From: Winogradskyella flava
GTDB taxonomy: Bacteria; Bacteroidota; Bacteroidia; Flavobacteriales; Flavobacteriaceae
DNA length: 64,000 bases
Assembly (NCBI RefSeq): GCF_014243395.1
Contig: NZ_JACLCP010000003.1
Location: 1-64,000 of the forward strand
Direction of reading: 5' to 3'
The translations under genes were made by a program, and so were the position numbers. This document shows positions 43,201-52,148 of the stretch, piece by piece. The notes under the pieces are model-generated. The model saw only the letters and a list, made by a program, of their open reading frames with translations. It made no database searches and had not been told where the DNA came from. Position 1 is the stretch's first letter, and each line of letters starts with the position of its first letter.

Positions 43201-43315
43201 TCCTGAAATTGCGCCTTTTTATAATGCTCAAGGGCTTGTTGATGGTTTGGGCATTGATAGAAGTGCGCAACCAAGACCTATTACCGTTTTGAGCGGAATA
43301 CAATTAGAATTTTAA
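40247..43315 (+). CDS. SusC-like TonB-dependent oligosaccharide transporter
   Basis: A 1022-residue outer-membrane receptor. After the signal peptide (MGQAIGQ) comes a carboxypeptidase-D-like regulatory domain (VSGTVTSNEGPLPGANILVK to VNVSLVED). Next is the plug domain, with RGINTFGDGTPLFVVDGV and EKVDVLKDAASLAVYGSRG, then a 22-stranded barrel ending in the aromatic ...SGIQLEF. This is the SusC/RagA family, which imports oligosaccharides with TonB energy. SusD follows 18 nt downstream. In this locus the cargo should be xylo-oligosaccharides. Confidence 0.95.
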   Translation: MKLKNLCIVFFSIIMGQAIGQSVSGTVTSNEGPLPGANILVKGKESGVTTNFDGNYTIENISNGDILVFSYLGYRTQEVIYSGQVEINVSLVEDLVTLDEIVIVNYGTQKNTSVSVVDTEDLSEFPTADLGQALQGRAAGVNITNGGSPGSQTLIQIRGINTFGDGTPLFVVDGVFTNSINSLDLASIEKVDVLKDAASLAVYGSRGTNGVILITTKKGRAGKVSFNLQASTGIQEFNRRYDLMNTEQYIQYLREINALVGQNGGPDFPIGRVNSDPLFDGNGIDTDWQDAYFQQAPIYNINGNVNGGSEKAKYNLGFSRLEQDGVFIETGFSRTTFNLNTDASVTDWLDIGQTLSLAHSETVSPEFEGGRDPLQNIIGQAPYVPVVAENGLFGGTTSADLNDSRNQIRVQDNQDNLTRFTSLIGSVYTKIKITDGLSFRSQFGIDANLLLRDIEIRAFEEDGDRFANPINFIRKDRQTVSQTVFTNTLAFDKTFDKHSINASAAVEQTKIRLESASISDNNEISSEIPEAFSPNARATSFSVPENLNSVVFIAGYEYDNRYSVSASGRRDTSSRFAPENASDWFLSGALGWNVTNESFFDIEAINTLKLRASYGETGNNRTGNGATSVNQFLPALGVNFPVSIGDETSPGISPNNAANPNQRWETQVKQNYGLNLGLWYDKVQFSVDYFRNRSEDLLIPVELPPSAGVPGNSQTGSTVIRNVGDVLVDGFEFTLGYNDYEGDFKWNFWGNLTTARNVVEGLGASGEPIERARLNPPFAAPLNRLAVGEAPFHFFGLVADGVFSTQQQIDNELPNNANAAVPVQPGDVRYRDLNGDGLISLEDRAVIGDPNPDFTYAINLRAEYKGWDFNVLFNGVQGVDAFNSNIYYLEGLDNGLNYGTRVLRRWQNPGDITDVPRFRFGSNINNEISSRYIEDASYLRLRNVTVGYTIPSKWINKSGNGFIKKFRIYVQGQNLLTLTNYTGLDPEIAPFYNAQGLVDGLGIDRSAQPRPITVLSGIQLEF

Positions 43316-43333
43316 ATAAAAAGAATTGTTAAA

Positions 43334-44878
43334 ATGAAAAAAGTCAGTAATTATATTTTAAAGTGTGCAGCAATATGTTCTTTGATATTGTTTGTAACAT
43401 GTGACGAAGACGTACCAGTGGAAAACACAAACGCCTTAAACCCTGAGATTTTCTTTGAATCGCTAAGTCAAGTAGAAGCAGCTGTAAATGCTAGTTATAA
43501 TCAGTTTCAAACTATATATCAGCGTGTAGGATATGTCTTTCCGGACGCTATGTCAGATGAGGTGGTGTCTAGTGGAGATCCCAATTTTGCACCTTACAAT
43601 AGATTTGAATTCAATGCAACACTAGATAATATTGCTTTGTATTGGACGGCGTGTTTTAACGGTATCGGAGCATGTAATTTTGTTATAGGAAATGAGGAAA
43701 GAATGAGAGCAAATAGTGCTACTTCAAATTTTTCTAATGAAGATGTTGACAATGCCTTGGGTCAAGCTTATTTTCTGAGGGCACTTTATTATTATCATTT
43801 GGTCAAGCGTTTTGGTGGTGTACCATTAAAAGTAGATTTGACAACAGCACTTGATGATAAACCTAGGGCATCCGAAGATCAGGTTTATAATCAGATTATA
43901 TCGGATTTGCAATTATCAACACAATTAACCTTGCCTAAAGGCATCACGGAAGTTGGTAGAGTTACAAAAGAAGCAGCTTATGGTCTGCTGGGTAAAATTT
44001 ATCTACATAGAGAATTATATTCAGAGGCGCAACAAGCTTTTAGTAATGTTATAAATCATAACTTACTTCCTTTGGATCAGTATAGAGATAACTTTAGCGA
44101 ATCGGGTGAGCACAACGATGAATCCATGTTTGAGGTTGGTTATAATGGTGAAGTAGGAACTGAAACAGAACGCTGGGCACAAACAGGTATTGGAACTTCT
44201 GAGGTAACGTTCCATTCTCAAGATTATACAGGATGGGCAAATGCAAGACCATCTTCAAAGATTATTGAAGAGTTTGAAGATGATGATCCTAGATTAGATA
44301 TAGCTATTCTTATTGGTAGTGATAATTCTTATGGTCCTGGAGATGCATTTCAATTTCCTTGCCCTGGATGCGTTGGCGGACCAGTATGGTATAAGTTCTC
44401 TCAATTATATGACGAACAGAACGTATCGGAAAATAGTAGTGTCAATGTAAGAATACTTAGGTATGCAGATATTGTTTTGATGCAGTCAGAAGTTGAAATG
44501 AACTTAGGAAATAACACAGCTGCGGTAGACTTTTTGAATCAAATAAGAGATCGAGCAGAAATGCCGAGATATGGCACGGCTACTATGGATGCTAGAGGGT
44601 TTCCCGTAAATACATCAGATCAAATTTTTAAGGCCATTGTACATGAAAGATTTGTGGAGCTATGCGGCGAACAGGTGCGTTTTGATGATTTGGTAAGATG
44701 GAATCTAGATGATCAGGAATTGTCTATTTTTCCTGATGCAAACTTTAATAATCCAGATCCATCACTTCAGGTAATCAGGAACTATGATCCATCGGTCCAT
44801 CGTGTAATGCCCATACCACAGAATGAGATTGATAGCAATACTCAAATTGGATCGGGTGATCAAAATCCTGGTTATTAG
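43334..44878 (+). CDS. SusD/RagB-like surface glycan-binding lipoprotein
   Basis: 514 residues. The lipobox gives Cys23 (ILFVTCDED). The TPR-like helical SusD fold is indicated by ALGQAYFLRALYYYHLVKRF near residue 135, RVTKEAAYGLLGKIYLHREL near 213 and RYADIVLMQSEVEMNLGN near 376. The C-terminal ERFVELCGEQVRFDDLVRW and HRVMPIPQNEIDSN are classic. It caps SusC and captures oligosaccharides at the cell surface. It is co-transcribed with susC, and a hairpin terminator follows. Confidence 0.95.
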   Translation: MKKVSNYILKCAAICSLILFVTCDEDVPVENTNALNPEIFFESLSQVEAAVNASYNQFQTIYQRVGYVFPDAMSDEVVSSGDPNFAPYNRFEFNATLDNIALYWTACFNGIGACNFVIGNEERMRANSATSNFSNEDVDNALGQAYFLRALYYYHLVKRFGGVPLKVDLTTALDDKPRASEDQVYNQIISDLQLSTQLTLPKGITEVGRVTKEAAYGLLGKIYLHRELYSEAQQAFSNVINHNLLPLDQYRDNFSESGEHNDESMFEVGYNGEVGTETERWAQTGIGTSEVTFHSQDYTGWANARPSSKIIEEFEDDDPRLDIAILIGSDNSYGPGDAFQFPCPGCVGGPVWYKFSQLYDEQNVSENSSVNVRILRYADIVLMQSEVEMNLGNNTAAVDFLNQIRDRAEMPRYGTATMDARGFPVNTSDQIFKAIVHERFVELCGEQVRFDDLVRWNLDDQELSIFPDANFNNPDPSLQVIRNYDPSVHRVMPIPQNEIDSNTQIGSGDQNPGY

Positions 44879-44900
44879 AATTGAGTTAGTTGGTTTATTT

Positions 44901-44939
44901 AAATGGGCGAAAATTTTCTTTTCGCTCATTTATTTTTTA
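44901..44939 (+). terminator. susCD terminator
   Basis: A 13-bp stem (44901-44913 with 44919-44931, one G-U pair), 5-nt loop and following T-rich run, 22 nt after the susD stop. It could attenuate rather than stop transcription into the VCBS gene. Confidence 0.75.
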
Positions 44940-44996
44940 TTTTAAAAGTATTTATACGAGGACAACTAATAATTTAGCATATAATAAATATAACCT

Positions 44997-47900
44997 ATGT
45001 TAAGAATTTTTTTTATACTCTTTTTTGTTGTAACATCTTTTGGTTGCGGAAATAACGATCATGACAAGGAAAGCAATCAAGAAACAAAAAGCACACAAAA
45101 ACTTTTTACTAAACTGGCATCTAAGAATACTGGAATAACTTTTGAAAATAGTTTAATAGAGAACGATACCTTAAACTATTTTACCTATCCCTATATATAC
45201 ATGGGAGGAGGAATTTCTGCTGGAGATATAAATAATGATGGTTTAACTGACTTATTTTTCACTGGCAATATGGTAGAAAATAAACTCTATCTTAATGAAG
45301 GTAATTTAAAATTCAAGGATATTTCATTGGAATCCGGTCTTCTTGGTGACAAAAGATGGTATACGGGAACAACTATGGCAGATGTCAATGGAGATGGACT
45401 AATGGACATATATTGCCTAGTTGCTGGTCAGTCTGGAAATAAAAAGAACCAGCTCTTCATTAATCAAGGTAATAATACATTTAAAGAGCTTGCAGCTGAC
45501 TATGGTTTGGATGATGCTGGAAATAGTGTTGATGCTACTTTTTTTGATTTTGATAAAGATGGAGATCTTGATGTGTATGTTGCAAATTATCCGATTACAC
45601 CATTTGAATATAATAGCTATCATTATAAAATGCGAATGGATAGGGTAACCGATCTAGAAACAGATAATCTATATAGAAATGATGGTGGTCGATTTACGAA
45701 AATTACTGGACCTGCAGGTGTTAAACTATACAGTCTGTCTCTTAGTGTAACTGCTTCAGATTTAAATGAAGATGGTTGGACAGATCTTTATGTTTCCAAT
45801 GACTTTGGTACACCAGACTGTCTTTATATCAATCAAAGAGATGGCACATTTAAGAACGAAATAAAGGACGCAACCGCGCATACGTCTTTTTACGGAATGG
45901 GTGTGGATATTGCAGATTTTAATAATGATGGGCACCTGGATATTGTACAAATGGATATGGATGCTGCGTCAAATCGTCGTTCTAAAGCTAATATGGCTAG
46001 TATGAACCCTGAACTCTTTGAAAATATTGAACGTGTAGGGTTTCAGTATCAGTTTATGCAAAATACACTACAAATTAATACAGGATTCAATTATCAAGGA
46101 ATTCCAAAATTTAAGGATATTTCTCGTTTGGCTAGCGTGTCATCAACAGATTGGAGTTGGGCGCCTTTACTAGCAGATTTTAATAATGATGGTTACAAGG
46201 ATCTATTCATATCTAATGGTACTCGAAGGGAAATCAATAACAAAGACTATTTTGAAGGTCTTAGAGGGGAAAAAAAGCATAAGGACAGTTTATTAAATAA
46301 AAGTCTGATGATACCTACTGAACCTATAGATAATTATATGTTTAAAAATAATGGTGATTTAACATTTTCAAAGAGTAATACGGATTGGGGAATTGAAGAT
46401 AAAGGGTTTTCTAATGGTGCCGTTTATGTAGATTTAGATAATGATGGAGATTTGGAGCTAGTGACAAACAATATAGACAATCAAGCCTCTGTATTCGAAA
46501 ATCACAGTTCAGACATGAACAATTATATCACAATTGCCTTTAAAGGAGATTCAAAAAATAGAAATGGGATAGGCTCGAAATTGCATCTGTTTCACAATAG
46601 CAAGCATCAAGTTCAAGAAGTTTCACTGAGTCGTGGCTTTCAATCTTCTGTAGCCCCAAAACTTCATTTTGGATTGGGTAAAGATGAAGTTATTGATAGC
46701 CTTATGGTGATATGGCCCAATCAAAAAGTACAAAAACTAGCTAATGTTGAGGTCAATAAACACCTAGTTTTAGATTTTAAACTGGCCGATGATAATTTTA
46801 AACAGCTTACGGTTTCGAGTGAACTGTTCGAAAGTTATACAGATACTTTAGCGCTTTACAAGCATAAGGAAAATATCTACGATGACTTTAAAAAAGAAAT
46901 TCTTTTGCCTCACAAAACATCTCAATTTGGTCCAGGCCTATCTGTAGGTGATTTAAATGGAGATGGTCTAGAAGACTTTTACATTGGTGCGGCATCAAAA
47001 TATCCAGGTGGAATGTTTTTCCAAAAATCCGATGGTTCATTTGAGCAACAAAAACTAAAAATTTTATTAGAGGACAGAAAACACGAAGATATTGGTTCTC
47101 TCATTTTTGATGCGGATAATGATGGTGATAACGACCTTTACATAGTGAGCGGTGGTAATGAGTTTAAAAGTGGATCATCAATGCTAAAAGATAGGCTATA
47201 TATAAATCAAGGAAACGGTAAGTTTATAAAGAGTAATGATGCCTTACCATCCATATCTGAGAGCGGAAGTAGGGTTTATGCTTGTGATTTTGATAAGGAT
47301 GGCGATCAAGATTTATTTGTAGGTGGAAGACTCATTCCTGGTAATTATCCTTATCCTGCTTCTAGTTATATTCTAGAGAATGTGAGTGAGACAGGTGTTC
47401 CCAAATTTATAAATGCAACACGAAATGTAGCGCCAGATTTCAATAGATTGGGATTGGTAACCGCTGCGCAATGGCTAGACTATGATAAAGATGGATGGGA
47501 AGATCTTGCTATTACAGGAGAATGGATGGAGGTCAGAATCTTTAAGAATAATAAAGGGTCAAACTTTAAGGAGGTGACCAAGGAACTTGGTTTAGACAAT
47601 ACTATGGGCTGGTGGTTCAGCCTTAAGGCTAGCGATATTGATAATGATGGCGATATAGATCTTATTGCAGGTAATTTAGGTGAGAATTATAAGTATAAGG
47701 CTACTGAAAATGAAACCTTTGATGTTTTTTTGAATGATTTTGATGGCAATAGAACTAACGACATAGTGTTAAGCTATTACAATGAAGGTAAGCAGTATCC
47801 GGTAAGAGGAAGAGAGTGTTCATCACAACAAATGCCATCAATCAAAAAGAAATTTAAGAGTTATAATGATTTCTCAGAGGCTACCTTAGTTGATGTATAT

Positions 47901-48314
47901 GACGAGAAAAAACTTGAAAGTGGAATACATTATCAAGTATCTTCTTTTAAAAGTGCTGTATTTCTTTATGAGAATGGCAAATTTGCAAGAACTGATTTGC
48001 CACTAAAAGCTCAAATGGCTCCAACAAATCAGATTTTAATTGATGATTTTGATTTGGATGGTGTAAAAGATATGGTTCTTGGAGGTAATCTCTATGCGTC
48101 AGAAGTCGAAACACCTAGAGCGGATGCAGGTTATGGTACGTTTTTAAGAGGGTTAAAAAATTCAACTTTTAAAGTAATAAATCCTGAGGAAACAGGACTT
48201 TTTATGGATGGAGATGTCAAAGACTTAGCAATTATAACTGTACAGGGCAAGCCATATATACTAGTAGCTAAAAATAACGACTTTTTAAAATTTATTGCTG
48301 TAAAGAAAGGTTAG
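44997..48314 (+). CDS. Giant VCBS/FG-GAP and ASPIC/UnbV lipoprotein
   Basis: 1105 residues, lipoprotein with Cys17 (TSFGCGN). Many FG-GAP/VCBS calcium-binding-type repeats run through it, each with a core of the form D-N-D-G-D or DLNGDGLEDFYIG (for example SAGDINNDGLTDLFFTGN near residue 75). An ASPIC/UnbV domain at about 520-600 (GIGSKLHLFHNSKHQVQEVS) divides an N- and a C-terminal propeller. Such proteins often replace SusE/F-type glycan-binding lipoproteins beside SusCD in marine Bacteroidota. No catalytic residues can be named. It is 118 nt after susD, beyond a hairpin. Confidence 0.88.
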   Translation: MLRIFFILFFVVTSFGCGNNDHDKESNQETKSTQKLFTKLASKNTGITFENSLIENDTLNYFTYPYIYMGGGISAGDINNDGLTDLFFTGNMVENKLYLNEGNLKFKDISLESGLLGDKRWYTGTTMADVNGDGLMDIYCLVAGQSGNKKNQLFINQGNNTFKELAADYGLDDAGNSVDATFFDFDKDGDLDVYVANYPITPFEYNSYHYKMRMDRVTDLETDNLYRNDGGRFTKITGPAGVKLYSLSLSVTASDLNEDGWTDLYVSNDFGTPDCLYINQRDGTFKNEIKDATAHTSFYGMGVDIADFNNDGHLDIVQMDMDAASNRRSKANMASMNPELFENIERVGFQYQFMQNTLQINTGFNYQGIPKFKDISRLASVSSTDWSWAPLLADFNNDGYKDLFISNGTRREINNKDYFEGLRGEKKHKDSLLNKSLMIPTEPIDNYMFKNNGDLTFSKSNTDWGIEDKGFSNGAVYVDLDNDGDLELVTNNIDNQASVFENHSSDMNNYITIAFKGDSKNRNGIGSKLHLFHNSKHQVQEVSLSRGFQSSVAPKLHFGLGKDEVIDSLMVIWPNQKVQKLANVEVNKHLVLDFKLADDNFKQLTVSSELFESYTDTLALYKHKENIYDDFKKEILLPHKTSQFGPGLSVGDLNGDGLEDFYIGAASKYPGGMFFQKSDGSFEQQKLKILLEDRKHEDIGSLIFDADNDGDNDLYIVSGGNEFKSGSSMLKDRLYINQGNGKFIKSNDALPSISESGSRVYACDFDKDGDQDLFVGGRLIPGNYPYPASSYILENVSETGVPKFINATRNVAPDFNRLGLVTAAQWLDYDKDGWEDLAITGEWMEVRIFKNNKGSNFKEVTKELGLDNTMGWWFSLKASDIDNDGDIDLIAGNLGENYKYKATENETFDVFLNDFDGNRTNDIVLSYYNEGKQYPVRGRECSSQQMPSIKKKFKSYNDFSEATLVDVYDEKKLESGIHYQVSSFKSAVFLYENGKFARTDLPLKAQMAPTNQILIDDFDLDGVKDMVLGGNLYASEVETPRADAGYGTFLRGLKNSTFKVINPEETGLFMDGDVKDLAIITVQGKPYILVAKNNDFLKFIAVKKG

Positions 48315-48340
48315 TGTATTGAGATATGCTCTTTAATTAG

Positions 48341-48366
48341 AAAGGACGTGGTTAAACGTCCTTTTC
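48341..48366. terminator. Terminator between the VCBS and GH5 genes
   Basis: AAAGGACGT (48341-48349) pairs with ACGTCCTTT (48356-48364), 6-nt loop, then T-rich sequence, between convergent genes. Confidence 0.75.
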
Positions 48367-48398
48367 TTGTATTTCAAGATAACATTTAACTAATGTTA

Positions 48399-49553
48399 TT
48401 AATCATAAGCTTCTATTACTGCATCAGCTATTTCACCAAATGGCCAAGTCATATTTTGTCTGTTAAATACAGCTAACCCGTCATTTGATACACTACTATT
48501 ACCATTATCCCACCAAACACTTGCTATACCTCTTGCTGCTGCCGCTTGGGCATAATACGTTGCATGCTCTAAGCGGTCAGAAAGGTTATTCTGATTTCCA
48601 GAGCTCCATTCACCCAAAACAACGGCCTTACCATTATCAATAAACTTAGTTTTTATTTTATTCATTTCTGAATCTAATTGAGATTTATCACTATCTGTGC
48701 CCCAAGTACTATCAGTACCACCTAATGTAAAAGGAAAAGGGAAATAGGAATGAAGTGAGATAATTGTTTTATTATCATTATTTGGTATAACTAATGCATC
48801 AAGTACGTGAGGTAATGTACTAGCTGCATAAGTAGAAATCATAATATGTCTAGAGGTGTTATTTCCTCCTGTAGCTCTTATGGCATCTAAACTAGTCTTA
48901 TGGTATTGATTTACCATATCTCTTCCCTCAGCAGTTCCACCTATCCATTCTTCTGGTGTATTTTCGTATCGAGGTTCGTTAAGCGTTTCAAAAATAACAT
49001 AATCACTATAATTCTTGAATCTATTTGCAATTTGTGTCCATAATTTAGAAAGCCTATTCTTTACCGCATCTCCATTTTCATATGTAGGTATTATCCAGGT
49101 ATCATCATGATGTACATTTACGATAACATACATATTATTAGCTCTAACATAATTGACAACTTCTTCAACACGATCTAACCAAGCCTCTTCAACAATATAA
49201 TTAGGTCCTAGACCTTGATGAAAGCGCCAAGTTATAGGAACTCTAATAGTATTGAATCCTCTATCGGAAATTTCATCAATTAAAGCCCTTGTCGTTACTG
49301 GATTTCCCCAGTCTGTTTCATTTGGTCCTTCAACATCAAGACTATTTCCTAAATTCCAACCTGCTTTCATTTCGGCAACTATGTCAAACGATGACATATT
49401 TCTCATTTCACCATCATCAAATTCGCTTGCGAAATCATCACCGTCATCACCCGGATTTTCATGTTGTTGTACCATGGTTATCTTCATTGTGGGCTTCTCA
49501 CAAGAAATTGTAAGAGTTAATGCAGTGACTAATAAATATAAATAAGGTCTCAT
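48399..49553 (-). CDS. GH5 endo-beta-1,4-glycanase lipoprotein (GH5_4-like)
   Basis: 384 residues, lipoprotein with Cys18 (TLTISCEK) followed by an Asp/Glu-rich linker. The GH5 barrel opens with MKAGWNLGNSLDVEG and continues with DRGFNTIRVPITWR, VNVHHDDTW, the acid/base Glu193 in FETLNEPRY and the nucleophile Glu315 in VVLGEWSSG. The motif set is closest to subfamily GH5_4, whose members cut xyloglucan, mixed-linkage glucan or xylan, so the substrate is open. It is anchored to the cell surface or periplasm. It is transcribed opposite to its neighbours from its own promoter. Confidence 0.9.
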   Translation of the reverse strand: MRPYLYLLVTALTLTISCEKPTMKITMVQQHENPGDDGDDFASEFDDGEMRNMSSFDIVAEMKAGWNLGNSLDVEGPNETDWGNPVTTRALIDEISDRGFNTIRVPITWRFHQGLGPNYIVEEAWLDRVEEVVNYVRANNMYVIVNVHHDDTWIIPTYENGDAVKNRLSKLWTQIANRFKNYSDYVIFETLNEPRYENTPEEWIGGTAEGRDMVNQYHKTSLDAIRATGGNNTSRHIMISTYAASTLPHVLDALVIPNNDNKTIISLHSYFPFPFTLGGTDSTWGTDSDKSQLDSEMNKIKTKFIDNGKAVVLGEWSSGNQNNLSDRLEHATYYAQAAAARGIASVWWDNGNSSVSNDGLAVFNRQNMTWPFGEIADAVIEAYD

Positions 49554-49574
49554 AGCTTTTAATAATTTTTATTT

Positions 49575-49582
49575 CAAAATTA
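49575..49582 (-). promoter_or_regulatory. -7 element of the GH5 gene
   Basis: The minus strand reads TAATTTTG, fitting TAnnTTTG, 21 nt ahead of the GH5 ATG. No clear -33 TTG. Confidence 0.45.
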
Positions 49583-49927
49583 GCTAAATAAAGCTCTAGG
49601 TTGTTATTCGTAATGATGTAAAAGCTAAAAGAAATGTAGCATCTGTTAATGTTTAAATGTCATATCCAGCACATAATTTGAAATCAACTTGATAAAAGGA
49701 AATAGCATCTGCCGCAAATGATAGAGTTTCCAATGCCTGTTGAAAAGATGAATTTAGGTCGTTTTTTAAGTCTCAATTTCATTGGGCTCTTAATTAATAT
49801 TGTTTTTAAACCTATCCTATTTGTAATACGCATCATTTGTGTTATAAGTTGCGTTATTTGTATTAGGGGTAATTTTGATTTACGACTAGTTTTATGCTTT
49901 AGATAATAGCAACTAAAACTAAAGTTT
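49583..49927. other. Divergent control region of GH5 and the small secreted protein
   Basis: About 345 nt without a supported gene. TAGCATCTG occurs at 49636-49644 and 49703-49711, weakly reminiscent of the TTGCATC half-site before susC. A 62-codon open frame at 49718-49906 has no gene-like features apart from hydrophobicity and is not annotated. Confidence 0.4.
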
Positions 49928-50578
49928 ATGATTAAAAAATTACTCCTTTGTATATCACTAATTACTAGTGGTTATCTTGTTAATGCGCAGAGCTTAACAA
50001 ATCTTGTTTTTGAAACAGAAATAGCGCCTTCAGCTACTACACTAGATATAACTTTCGACTATGTAGGTATTTCAACTGGAGATGTTTTTGAATGGCAATT
50101 GTTCCTTGCACTTCCGGATGGAAGTCCAGATTGGGGATCAGGACGCAATATAGCTTATGAAGGGAATATTGTACCAACTGCTGTTGGTTCAGGAACGCAA
50201 ACAGTAACACTGAATGTATTCAATACTCCTGTGAATGGTGAAGTTTTTACCTGGGTTGGTAAAATTACACTAGCTTCAGATGGATCAGATACAGGTTTTA
50301 ACAATACGGGTAATCTCGTTACTATTTCAGATGCGCTAAGCACAACAGAATATTTTCGAAGTGATACAATTTCTTTTTACCCTAATCCAGTAGAAAATGA
50401 GTTAAATATTGAGAATAGTGGCTCGGAAATTAGATCTATTTCAATTTTAGATATCGCAGGAAAAGTGGTAATTCAAAATATGAATTTTATGGAAACTATT
50501 GATGTTTCGAATTTGAAACAAGGTTTTTATTTTTTAAGAACTAATGATAGAAGAACATTAAAGTTTTTGAAGAAATAA
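49928..50578 (+). CDS. Small type IX-secreted protein of the xylan locus
   Basis: 216 residues. The signal peptide (LITSGYLVNAQ) is followed by a beta-rich domain of about 120 residues that I do not recognise (SLTNLVFETEIAPSATTLDI onward, with a WQLFLALPDGSPDWGSGRN stretch rich in aromatics). A T9SS type A sorting domain follows (FYPNPVENELNIEN, ISILDIAGKVV, terminal LKFLKK). The aromatic-rich beta domain would suit glycan binding, but this is inference. It lies between GH5 and xylB, 85 nt before the xylB start. Confidence 0.8.
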   Translation: MIKKLLLCISLITSGYLVNAQSLTNLVFETEIAPSATTLDITFDYVGISTGDVFEWQLFLALPDGSPDWGSGRNIAYEGNIVPTAVGSGTQTVTLNVFNTPVNGEVFTWVGKITLASDGSDTGFNNTGNLVTISDALSTTEYFRSDTISFYPNPVENELNIENSGSEIRSISILDIAGKVVIQNMNFMETIDVSNLKQGFYFLRTNDRRTLKFLKK

Positions 50579-50663
50579 TAAGACATTTTTTAAATAACGC
50601 AACTTCACAAACTAAACTATAACTTAGTAGCGTGAATTTGTGTTTGAAATTTAGATAAGAATA

Positions 50664-52148
50664 GTGTATCATTTAGGGTTGGATATAGGGAGTTCATCAG
50701 TTAAAGTCGCCATAGTGAATGCAATGACTGGAGAAAATATATTGACACTTCATGAGCCTCAAAATGAAATGGAAATTTTGTCTTTGAGCAAAGATTGGGC
50801 AGAACAAGACCCTGATATGTGGTGGAAATATGTTTGTTCCGCTATAAAACGAGTTATTGATGAAGCAAGTATAGAGGCTTCTAAAATCAAGAGAATAGGC
50901 ATTTCTTATCAAATGCATGGTTTGGTTGTCGTGGATAAAGATGGAGTTCCATTGCGAAACTCTATTATTTGGTGTGATAGTCGTGCTGTAGATATAGGGA
51001 GTAAGGCATTTTATGAGATTGGTAAAGATAGATGTACGGAACATTTATTGAATTCTCCAGGAAATTTTACCGCTTCAAAGCTAAAATGGGTAAGAGATAA
51101 TGAACCAGAAGTTTATAAAAAGATTTACAAATATATGTTGCCAGGCGATTATATTGCCTACCGCTTAAGTGGTGACATATGTACCACAAAGAATGGACTT
51201 TCCGAAGGTGTTTTATGGGATTATAAAAATGATATAATAGCGGATTGGTTATTGGAATACTACGGCATCGATACAAACTTAACGCCAAGAGTTGTTGATA
51301 ATTTCTCTAATCAGGGTAAAGTGAATATAAAAGGAGCCAAAGAAACAGGTTTGCCAATTGGTGCTGCGATTACCTATCGAGCAGGTGACCAGCCAAATAA
51401 TGCATTGTCGTTAAATATTTTCAAACCAGGAGAAGTCGCTGCAACTGGTGGAACTTCTGGTGTTTTATATGCAATTTCAGATAGTTTGAAATCTAAAGAG
51501 ACCTCAAGAATCAACAATTTTGTGCATGTTAATTACACCAATAAGAACCCAGCTTTAGGTAAACTATTATGTATCAATGGTGCTGGTATTCAGTATAGTT
51601 GGTTAAGAAGTCTAAGCGATAATATAACTTATGAAGATATGAATAGAAAAGCAGCCGAAATCCCTGTAGGCTCGGATGGTGTTATTGTTATTCCTTTTGG
51701 TAATGGTGCTGAACGCATGTTGAATAATAAAAATGTTGGAACACATTTTTGCAATCTTAATTTTAACCTACATAATAATTCGCATTTATATCGGGCAGCT
51801 TTAGAGGGTGTGGCTTTTTCTTTTGTTTATGGAATGGAGATTTTAAAAAATGATAGCACTGAAATAAAGGTTATTAGAGCAGGTAATGACAATCTTTTCC
51901 GTTCAGAGATTTTTTCAAATACTGTAGCAACATTGATTAACCATGAGATTGAAATATATAACACCACTGGAGCAGTTGGCGCAGCCAGAGCTGCAGGACT
52001 AGTAGATGGAAATTTTGAGAGGTTTGGAGAAAATATTACAAAAAATGATCATGTTATGACTTATAGACCACTGCATAAAAAGCAACCTTATCAAGAGGCT
52101 TATAAAAAATGGAAAAGCGAATTAGACATAAGATTAAAATATCAATAA
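50664..52148 (+). CDS. xylB: Xylulokinase
   Basis: A 494-residue cytosolic FGGY-family kinase that phosphorylates D-xylulose to xylulose 5-phosphate. The start is GTG at 50664, giving MYHLGLDIGSSSVKVAIVNA with the family's first phosphate-binding strand. Other marks are ISYQMHGLVVVDKDG near residue 80, LPGDYIAYRLSG near 155, and the ATP-site GNGAERMLNN and GAVGAARAAG. The pairing with xylA (stop and start adjacent, no gap) makes xylulose the substrate. It is the first gene of the xylose operon. Confidence 0.95.
   Translation: MYHLGLDIGSSSVKVAIVNAMTGENILTLHEPQNEMEILSLSKDWAEQDPDMWWKYVCSAIKRVIDEASIEASKIKRIGISYQMHGLVVVDKDGVPLRNSIIWCDSRAVDIGSKAFYEIGKDRCTEHLLNSPGNFTASKLKWVRDNEPEVYKKIYKYMLPGDYIAYRLSGDICTTKNGLSEGVLWDYKNDIIADWLLEYYGIDTNLTPRVVDNFSNQGKVNIKGAKETGLPIGAAITYRAGDQPNNALSLNIFKPGEVAATGGTSGVLYAISDSLKSKETSRINNFVHVNYTNKNPALGKLLCINGAGIQYSWLRSLSDNITYEDMNRKAAEIPVGSDGVIVIPFGNGAERMLNNKNVGTHFCNLNFNLHNNSHLYRAALEGVAFSFVYGMEILKNDSTEIKVIRAGNDNLFRSEIFSNTVATLINHEIEIYNTTGAVGAARAAGLVDGNFERFGENITKNDHVMTYRPLHKKQPYQEAYKKWKSELDIRLKYQ

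Noticed and set aside
49718..49906. 62-codon open frame between GH5 and the small secreted protein
   Set aside because: Hydrophobic, Ile/Val/Cys-rich translation without a credible signal or motif, in a divergent control region; likely chance.
50579..50663. HTCS operator before xylB
   Set aside because: CGCAACTTCA resembles a half-site, but no partner lies 21 nt away.
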